DNA of 64,000 nucleotides from Diplolepis rosae (Eukaryota; Arthropoda; Insecta; Hymenoptera; Diplolepididae), in contig JAPYXD010000403.1 in the NCBI GenBank assembly GCA_030998225.1, positions 1,240,001-1,304,000 of the forward strand, in the 5' to 3' direction. This document shows positions 57,330 through 64,000 of this stretch, in pieces; the first letter of the stretch is position 1, and each line of letters starts with the position of its first letter. The notes beneath the pieces are model-generated. The model ran no database searches. It was not told the origin of the DNA and was given only the letters and a program-made list of their open reading frames with translations. A program made the position numbers and the translations under genes.

Positions 57330-57426
57330 CGTGAAGTTGGCAGCGTTGCGATTGTGTTTTCGTGATTTGACCAGCGGCTTTTATGTATTTCAGTGGTTTT
57401 TTCACGGCGGACCAAGATTATATTCT
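57330..57426 (+). other. Putative 5' non-coding exon
   Basis: More balanced composition than its surroundings (acgtgaagttggcagcgttg; cacggcggaccaagatta), ending tattct/gtaagt, a strong donor. No ATG-led frame of note. The 5' boundary is a guess; no TATA box seen. Confidence 0.4.
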
Positions 57427-57659
57427 GTAAGTGTAGAATAATACATTTTTATTCAATTAACTAAAGTGCACCTTTTGTATCTGATAAAACCCACATATAG
57501 TATAGAAGAAATATCTTTATTGATTAACTAAAACGTACATTCATTGCTTATTTTTTATTCTTTGAGTCTTTTGTATCTTTAAAATATTAAAGAATTTTAG
57601 TTTGTGTTCCGATATTGACTTTGCTTAACCTTCCGCATTATTTTTATAACTTTCTAAAG

Positions 57660-57773
57660 GTTGCTGTACCTCTCAAAACCACATTATCGATTTTCGAAAA
57701 TTTATAATGAGTAATTTCGTGGAAGACATGCTTCGAAATTTCAAACTTTCAGCTTATATCGACGATTTCAAAA
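57660..57773 (+). CDS. SAM-like domain, exon 2 (start codon at 57707)
   Basis: Acceptor tttctaaag ends at 57659. ATG at 57707 opens MSNFVEDMLRNFKLSAYIDD then FK, ending in phase 1 before gtatac (57774). The pattern (short helix, then LxxYxDxFK) is the first half of many SAM domains that begin directly at the N-terminus. Splicing over a 203-bp intron to 57977 keeps the frame. Confidence 0.6.
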
Positions 57774-57976
57774 GTATACCCACGTTTTATAATTTTCTTG
57801 TATTTAAAGAACTATTTTTATTCCAGTATTAGAATAAATATTTTTTATTTAATCTATCAAAACTCGATGTAACAATGAAAAATCATTCTTTTTGAAATCG
57901 TAGAACAAATCGTTACAAGAAAAAACGGATTTCATTCCTATAATTTTTAATTTCATTTTTTATAATTATTTTGCAG

Positions 57977-58113
57977 ATTTTAATGTTGACGAAACAAATT
58001 TTTTCATACTGCCGGATTCTGAAATCCATGTTTTAATAGACAACAGAGTTCACGCATACAAATTTCTGTTGAAACGCGAACAACTGGTGATTGATCAGCA
58101 CAAATCTCGGGAT
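57977..58113 (+). CDS. SAM-like domain, exon 3
   Basis: Acceptor attattttgcag ends at 57976. The frame continues NFNVDETNFFILPDSEIHVL, IDNRVHAYKFLLKREQL, VIDQHKSRD and is cut by donor gtaaga at 58114 in phase 0. The order D-E-T-x-F-x-L-x-D-x-E-I-x-x-L-I and then R-x-x-x-x-K-F is that of a SAM domain's second half, although the usual GxRxKF reads RVHAYKF. No stop within the exon. No next exon is found before the SINE at 58311. Confidence 0.6.
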
Positions 58114-58310
58114 GTAAGAGTGGATGTTACAATTAATTAAAATTTCCAAAAAAACGACATGAGAAATCAACCACGTACACTCTCACACGAAGGAAATTTT
58201 AAAGAATAAAATCCCAGACCGCTTCGGAACGATAAGTGTCCTATTTTGAAACCATTTTCTTTCTTTGTTTCATTTTTATTCATTATTAGTTGTATTATTT
58301 TTAAATTTAA

Positions 58311-58415
58311 GATGTTGAAGAATTTGAAATATTTCTGTGGAAAAAATTACACTTTCCACTCTGCCAGGATTCGAGCCTGGGTCTTTCGATTGCCAGTCGA
58401 TTGCTTATTCAATAA
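58311..58415 (-). mobile_element. Ala-type SINE fragment, minus
   Basis: The minus strand reads cgactggcaatcgaaagacc, ccaggctcgaatcctggcag and the body ttttttccacagaaatattt. The A-box half is lost. It lies where the middle exons of the SAM-domain gene would be expected. Confidence 0.75.
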
Positions 58416-58468
58416 AATGTTGCAAATTTTCTTTTTTTCCTAGAAATAATTCCATATAGAAAACTATT

Positions 58469-58945
58469 TTATGTGTCTCCGGCGCGGAAACTCGTTTTTC
58501 CGTTACAGCTGAGAGTAACGGAATGTTGTGTATTCCGTTACAGAGGAATATAATGTTCAAATTGAACTGCGCATGCGCATATAGTCTTACAGCGGAGCAG
58601 AATCTTCTTCGTACAGCGTTAGCACCCTACTGACAAAGCCTTGTACATTTGAACTGCGTATGCTCTATTACAACAAAGCTACTACTACACAAAATCGATC
58701 AAATCAAAATGGCTGGGACTAGTCGCGAAATATCAAGTGTAATGACTAGCGCCGCAAACAACTACAATACTAGATTAGATTCGAGTGTATGCATAAAAAC
58801 TCGTATCCGCACCGAAGTCATATAAAATAGAATACGTGCAAATGCACACAATTCGGGAAATTCGGGCCTTGGCTTCGATCTCCTGCGAGCATTATCGCTC
58901 GTCACGCAATAACCCTTATTGTGCGCCCAGGCACGTAATATACTA
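58469..58945 (+). mobile_element. MAGTSRE foldback family, copy D
   Basis: It begins ttatgtgtctccggcgcgga and ends gcgcccaggcacgtaata. It contains gcgcatgcgc (58570-58579), a partial second site near 58657, and the best-kept small ORF (58709-58825). The internal hairpin is shortened to cctgcgagcattatcgctcg and neighbours. It separates the two halves of the broken SAM-domain gene. Confidence 0.78.
58709..58825 (+). CDS. Small ORF of foldback family, copy D (38 aa)
   Basis: ATG in context caaaATGGct. It reads MAGTSREISSVMTSAANNYN, then TRLDSSVCIKTRIRTEVI, stop at 58823-58825. The N-terminal ten residues equal copy B and the C-terminal fifteen equal copy C apart from single changes, so the family reading frame is recoverable across inserts. 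Hydrophilic, basic C-terminus, no known domain. NRF1-like site about 130 bp upstream. It could be a translated micro-ORF, a captured exon or chance. Confidence 0.45.
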   Translation: MAGTSREISSVMTSAANNYNTRLDSSVCIKTRIRTEVI

Positions 58946-58978
58946 TTGCGATTCACTATTACGAAAGACACTCCTCAT

Positions 58979-59256
58979 GTTTTGAAAGCACTTATTACTG
59001 AATACAACGAATTATTTTTATGATTGTTCGATAAACATTTGAAACCGAAAGACCACTTTGCATGTCACTATTCCTACGTTATGCCTTTATTATATTAGGT
59101 CCTCTTCGCAACATTTGGGCAATGAGATTCGAAGGAAAACATCGCTTGTTTAAGAAATATTGTCACGTTAATCACAGTCGAAAAAATTTTAATTATAGTG
59201 TCGCTCTAAAATATCAGCTTGGATTACGCGAATATTTCTTGAATAATATGTTTTAG
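58979..59256 (+). pseudogene. SAM-domain gene family, C-terminal piece
   Basis: The frame reads TPHVLKALITEYNELFL, a stop (tga, near 59018), then LFDKHLKPKDHFACHYSYVM and, after a 2-base frameshift near 59093, LGPLRNIWAMRFEGKHRLFK and KYCHVNHSRKNFNYSVAL, to a stop after LNNMF at 59256. KPKxHFxxHY, LGPxRxxWxMRFExKHxxFK and NxxxSxAxxxQ follow in the order I remember for the multicopy SAM-gene family. The lesions mean the copy is dead or badly diverged. Confidence 0.6.
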
Positions 59257-59403
59257 TTTCTCCCTATATCTTATAAACCTTATACAATGAATCGCGTTGT
59301 GTTAGAAGGTTAAAAGTTGATTTTGAAAACTCTGTGCTTCAGATTATGAAACAGATGAATGTTGAAAATCACGCGTTGTAATGTGGTTCGATTATCGTTT
59401 TAG

Positions 59404-59657
59404 GCTTCACTGATAATGTCCCGATTTTTGGTACGATAGAAACACTGTATAAAAATGAAAGCTTTGATGGGACGAAAGTAGAGCACTTTGAGATAAAAGT
59501 TAGGATGATTCGCTCTGCGTTCGACGATCACATCCAAGCTTATGAGATGAAATATAATGAGGAACATAAGCTTGTTTTCTTGCATTCTCTTTGTTCGTAT
59601 AAATCTTATGTTACATCTGTAATTAATAATAAGTGTTACGTGATTTGTTCCTATTGA
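59404..59657 (+). pseudogene. SAM-domain gene family, last exon (frame intact)
   Basis: Acceptor cgttttag ends at 59403. One open frame of 84 codons: FTDNVPIFGTIETLYKNESF, VEHFEIKVRMIRSAFDDHIQ, AYEMKYNEEHKLVFLHSLCS and further to TGA at 59655. PxFGxI, then FDxHxxAYE is the recurring tail of this family. No stop or shift within. The frame is preserved better than the preceding piece, so either recent decay or a different transcript uses it. Confidence 0.55.
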
Positions 59658-60228
59658 AACTAACAATTAAGATGTATAGTATAATTTTTATAAAAATGTT
59701 TCAGGATACTGTAAAAGATAAATTACTTCAAACTTCTGACTTTTTTCAAACACTTTTTTCTATTTCAGTTACATTTCACATTTACCATTATTTTTCAACT
59801 TATTTCCCCTAGCAATATCGAATTATTTGCATCAAAATTCTTTTTTGTTATAAAAATGAAAAATTTTGTTTTTGGTTATAACGAGCCTATTCATTTAAAA
59901 AAGGTACGTATTATGGTTATGCTAACAATGAAGATCTCGTTGCGCTAATTACGAAGATATAGTGGCGCCAACTACAAAGACTTAGTTGATGACAAAACGA
60001 ACTACATTCTTTTAATTTGGATGATGACCAATTCTTAGTTGGTATTATTAATAAAATTTTTATACAAATTTTATTTTAACGCACCATGCATTCTCCTATT
60101 CCTTCCATATTCTATTACTTAACAATACCTAAATTTTGACCGATTTATTTTGATTAAAAATTTTACATATGGAGAAAAAATCGATAGCCAGTGACTGAAT
60201 TGGTCATGAGACCTATATGGCCCATGGT
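59658..60228. other. AT-rich interval, no gene seen
   Basis: No AATAAA close behind the last exon at 59657. No paired repeats noted. Confidence 0.4.
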
Positions 60229-60700
60229 TAGGGTGACCATAATTAATTTTCAAAAAGTAGGACAAAGTAGGATAAAAATTTATTTAAAAAGGGGGACAAA
60301 GTTGGACAGAAAAGTTTGAAAAAGAGGACAAAGTAGGACAGAAAAGTTTGAAAAAGAGGATAAGATAGGACATAAAAGTGACTATTTCATTAAATGTTAT
60401 CAACGCTTAACATCTTATATTTTTATTTTTGGACCCTAATGCATTTTAATTAATAATTTATTGAGTTGAAAGATTATTTTTGAGTTGTTGAGGCTTGCCA
60501 ATTGACGAAGAAATCGTTAGATGACATTGAATGATAAAATTTTGTACACAAAAAGATCCAAAAGCTGTTTAAAACATAAAAATTTATCATTTGAACAATC
60601 CGGACAAAAACCTGGACAAAGTCAAAAAACCTCTAGGACAACTCACACAAGCCCTAAAATGAGGACATGTCTGGGGAAATCCGAACGGATGGTCACCCTA
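60229..60700. mobile_element. hAT-like element, 472 bp, 8-bp duplication
   Basis: tagggtgaccat at the left and atggtcacccta at the right are inverted. Flanks are cccatggt (60221-60228) and cccatggc (60701-60708), an 8-bp duplication with one mismatch. TAGGG fits the hAT end consensus. The interior has a roughly 30-bp tandem unit (gacaaagtaggacagaaaag ttgaaaaag) at 60264-60375 and aggacat/ggacaaa motifs. The 100-codon plus frame at 60521-60823 runs through its right end and is spurious. Confidence 0.85.
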
Positions 60701-60708
60701 CCCATGGC

Positions 60709-61344
60709 CTTAATGTGGCTTTTTATATCGAACACATTTTGCGTCCTTAAAATGATTACCTACAATTTTAAGAAAATTATCTCGGATGATTTAGCACGTC
60801 ACTTTTTAAGTGAAATGATATAGTAATTATTTTCATTTTTCGCTAACAGTTACCTAATTTCAATAATTATTTTTATATTTTATTAATAAGTGATGAATGA
60901 GAAACACCTGTACAAAATCAGCTGTGCGTTGAAGTTCAAGGTCGCACTTTCCGGTTTTTTCGTAAGTATTCGGCGAATTCGAGGAATTCGATTTACATTA
61001 AAGGCTCTCGGATTGCTTAAAACGCAATACATAACACAATGTATAAATAAAAAATATTCATATTACATACACATCCATGATTTTCAACACAGTTTCGAAA
61101 AATATATAAATTTTCAGCAGAGAATGAAATACACTGATTGTTTAAAAAGTTTATTGTTTGGTAACCCTGGTAAAAAAATTTTTAAAGAACAATAAAATTT
61201 CAAACATATCATTTAATACTTTTCTCTATAATTTGGGGTTCCAATTTTATTCTTCAAAAATTGTGCAAGATACGAAACGAATGTAGAGAAAATATGTTGC
61301 GGATAATAGTGGATAATATTAAACCCGGCCTTAAAAGGTTTTAT
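60709..61344. other. Interval without supported gene
   Basis: A 101-codon plus frame (60890-61195) has no recognisable domain; its composition is like the AT-rich background. Not called. Confidence 0.4.
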
Positions 61345-61700
61345 ACACTGAGAAACAGTATTCTTCATTTTAGAGGATATTTCCTCTTTTCACTTTTTTT
61401 TTCAATACCAGAATATTTCTCTACGAATTAAAGAAATTTGATTTATTCATAAGAGGAAAGATGCTATCATCTACCAATAAGAGGATTTACTCTTAGAACA
61501 GGACTTGCACATGCACAGTCAGTCAAGTCTTATAACCTGTATTGTCATTATTCTCGAGCGTAACCGATAAAATATTGTCAGGTCTTGAAAAAATAGCACT
61601 ATACTTTCACATGGGAAATTTACACTTATATTTTGGAGGAAAAATTGCATTGGGATAAGAGGAATCAACTATAATCAGGAATATATTTTTTTTTGTCAAA
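61345..61700. mobile_element. Possible MITE end (ACACTGAGAAACAGTATTC)
   Basis: acactgagaaacagtattct at 61347 has the usual CACTGAG start, and the interior repeats ttagaggatatt/aagaggaa motifs to about 61660. No right terminus found; possibly truncated. Confidence 0.45.
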
Positions 61701-62245
61701 CTGGTTGGTGTGAAACAAGAATTTATCTTTGCATACTTTATTTCAGTTCCTGGTCTATTGATAAGAAACGGAATTTGCAATTTTCAGAAAAAACGCCACC
61801 TTTTCAATTTTTTTAAATTTCTTGATTTAGAAAGAAATGTTGATATGCGCAGAAACAACATGCGAGAGGAGAAATGTTTGACTGGTTGTACCAGTCAGTA
61901 GTGTCAGTACCAGTCACGGCCGAAGACTGTGATTTTTCTGTTCTTCTCCAGTTCTCCTTCTCTTTCTCCCTCCACCTTCTTTCTACGATCAACAGGCAGC
62001 ATGGAACTTCACAGACTGGTTATCTTATGAAGAAAGAATCGTATGCGGCCTTCAAGTGACGATCTCTCGATATGTGATACCTAGCGCATCATCTTAGTTG
62101 CAGTCATTGTCTCCACTTCTCGGGTTAAGAAATTTTTCTCTTTCTTAACAAATCAGGATTTATCAATTTCTATCATAATCAACTAAACTCGAATTTTTTA
62201 ACGGCTTTTATCATAATGGAAAATTTTATGAGTTTTTATACTTAT
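61701..62245. other. Interval without supported gene
   Basis: Slightly less AT-rich at 61895-62120 (ccagtcacggccgaagactg; ctccttctctttctccctcc). Short frames are not recognisable. Confidence 0.4.
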
Positions 62246-63103
62246 ACACGGAGAAAATTTTATACTAAGTATTACAATGCTCGCATCATAATAGTGGACT
62301 ACACAGAAATTATCAGAAAAATTAAATTGGACATGTGTAAAATCACCATTTACGATATCCGCTTTTGTAACGTTCTATTGTAATTTTTCCTTTCTTGTCA
62401 CTCATATTTTATTATTTACAATTTTTGCTACCGAGCATGCTGTCGAACACAGTAAAGTGTCAAGTTTTTAGATAGAAACCATAGTAAAATTTATGTCACT
62501 TTCAAAAAGCAATATTTGATAGTAAAGAATATTGTATACTGAAAGACTCCATAGCAAATTGAAAAATGTACGCGTCGTACTTAGCCACTTCACAAAATGC
62601 ACATTGCAGCTATGTACAAAATACACACTATAAGTGTAAATGGAAACATTATTAAATTTCAAATTTGATCTATCAAGTAGAAACTTAATTTTCTATATGA
62701 GATCCTTTTTGAAATTCTGAAAAAAATTTAACAGAATCGCATCGATTGTATTAAAACTATTTATAATGAAATACGGAGTATTAAGAGTAAAATTTCATTA
62801 GGTGTATAGTGGAGTCAGCAATGTCTGCTTTGAAAATTTACAAGGGACCATAGTAAAATATGACAATGAAGGAACGTTGAATTTCATTTTAAACCGTAGA
62901 AACTTTTTGTGGGTTCAAGGCTATATTTTAGTATGCTTTATATAATTTATTTTAACGTTTCATATCATTCTCATCACCCCGTAAATTACTATGTACCCTA
63001 CTGAAATTTGCTGTAATACCAGTATGGTCCACTGTTCAAAAGGAACATAGTAAAAAATCATATTTTCCGACGGTAGGAATTAATATAAAAATCTCTCCGT
63101 GTA
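62246..63103. mobile_element. 858-bp TIR element (TACACGGAGA ends)
   Basis: Left end tacacggagaaaattttata and right end tataaaaatctctccgtgta are imperfectly inverted. The interior repeats accatagtaaaat-type motifs (62481, 62851, 63047). Shares terminal sequence style with the element at 21814-22721. Non-coding. Confidence 0.75.
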
Positions 63104-64000
63104 TGAATTGGAAAAATATATTCTTTCAGATTCGCGAAACAGACGATTTTACACGTATGTAGAACGAAAGCAAAATTTGGAACCTTTTATTCCCTAGGCT
63201 AAAAATATTGGTGTCGTCAAGAGTTCAGCAAATAGCCATTACTAACACACGTTAGGAAATCACCACAAATAAGTATCCTCAAGATTATGGACAATACACG
63301 TATATGCCAATGAAGATAAAGTTACAAAATAAGTAGCCAATCAAGACGCAACAAAAATTAACTCTTTCTGAAAGAAAATGTCGAGTGATTCAAATATATC
63401 GATTGATTTTGATATATTGCTTGGCTATGTTCAGTTCAATTTATCGCTATTAAAATTGAACAATAAATAGGAACATTTATTATATTTTTTTGGTAAAGTT
63501 CATACTCTTGACAATAAAAAATAAAATCAACAGATTTATCACACTAGAAAAACCATGCTTTTCAATGCACAACTCGACGAAAATTGGTTAAATTAGTAGT
63601 GAAATTAATAGTTATTGATGATATTGAAGTTTGAGACGTCTCAAACCCAAACTTGTGACGAATTGTGAGACGAACTATTAGGTGGAAAATTCTTCTATGA
63701 GACGGAAATTTATCCCTAGATCAGGTAACGAAGGAAGAAAATATAAGCAATAAACATTACCTCTATAAATCGAGGGACTCTTATACCGAAGTTTGGGATA
63801 AAATTTACCTAAAGGAAACCCTTGTCACTGATCAGCATTTTATGACTTTTAGGTTGACACAAAATTATCATAAAAAACTTTGCTCATATGTGAACGCTAC
63901 TTATGTAATGTAAATGATGAATATAATACTAATATGGTATTCAAATCAAAAGTTATAAAAAACTGAATGTTACAAAAGAATTTTTCTCTAATGAATCTTT
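63104..64000. other. AT-rich right edge, no gene seen
   Basis: Nothing supported: no paired ends, no recognisable frame. Confidence 0.45.

Larger units (their letters stand above)
57330..59657 (+). pseudogene. Broken multi-exon SAM-domain gene
   Basis: Pieces in consistent order: a non-coding first exon (about 57330-57426, donor gtaagt), exon 2 (57660-57773) with the start codon at 57707, exon 3 (57977-58113), a C-terminal piece (58979-59256) and a last exon (59404-59657). Exons 2-3 make a SAM-like helical domain. The C-terminal parts resemble a multicopy arthropod and vertebrate family with a SAM domain at the N-terminus. The middle of the protein is absent; a SINE (58311-58410) and foldback copy D (58469-58945) occupy its place. 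A stop and a frameshift interrupt the C-terminal piece. Either a decayed host gene copy or a domesticated or transposon-borne gene. Confidence 0.55.

Noticed and set aside
60890..61195. 101-codon plus frame
   Set aside because: Background composition, no domain and no repeat-family support.
1..64000. CRISPR array or bacterial operon
   Set aside because: No regularly spaced direct repeats with unique spacers and no compact gene arrangement; repeats are eukaryotic transposons.

Overview
This 64-kb window reads as AT-rich, repeat-saturated nuclear DNA from an animal, most likely an insect. The evidence is arthropod-type Tc1/mariner copies, tRNA-derived SINEs, an R1/Jockey-like LINE, gypsy-type integrase remnants and spliceosomal introns. 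Hymenoptera is a plausible guess from the repeat families, but the sequence does not prove it. I see no bacterial gene organisation, no CRISPR, no rRNA and no intact tRNA gene. Almost every recognisable coding stretch is a decayed transposable element. The only gene-like structure with splice signals (57.3-59.7 kb) is itself broken.

Layout. 0-9.6 kb: foldback and short terminal-inverted-repeat (TIR) elements; a 4.4-kb element with about 440-bp arms (3949-8380) enclosing a DD41D mariner (5253-7884), which is split by a 1.4-kb Helentron-like element. 10.6-20.4 kb: one intact 1.1-kb TIR element carrying a Ser/Leu-type tRNA-like promoter (11161-12278), then a second copy split by two insertions: a TA-flanked 2.2-kb element (13644-15833) and a 3.57-kb block with a 9-bp duplication (15987-19551). 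That block holds tRNA-derived SINEs and an ORF1-only LINE. 20.4-31.5 kb: tandem repeats, a TIR element, a LINE tail, fragments of a repetitive protein family, and two DD34D mariners, one carrying a clean hAT MITE. 31.7-38 kb: the second Helentron-like copy, a GC-rich hairpin, a foldback family with a conserved small ORF, and a 1.1-kb palindrome. 38-46.6 kb: a second DD41D mariner blown open by nested elements, a paired foldback, SINEs, and a decayed R1-like LINE. 46.8-64 kb: gypsy-like fragments, several short TIR elements, a broken SAM-domain gene, and a hAT-like element with a target-site duplication.

How the parts relate. Nesting gives a relative chronology: mariner, then Helentron-like insertion; mariner, then hAT MITE; 1.1-kb TIR element, then 2.2-kb element and 3.57-kb block. 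Three items look most worth following. (1) The foldback family with an NRF1-like motif upstream of a shared MAGTSRE small ORF, in four copies. (2) The tRNA-like module seen both inside a DNA transposon and apart from it. (3) The ORF1-only LINE with a (GAA)n tail. All calls are made by eye; family names rest on remembered family features, not on a search.
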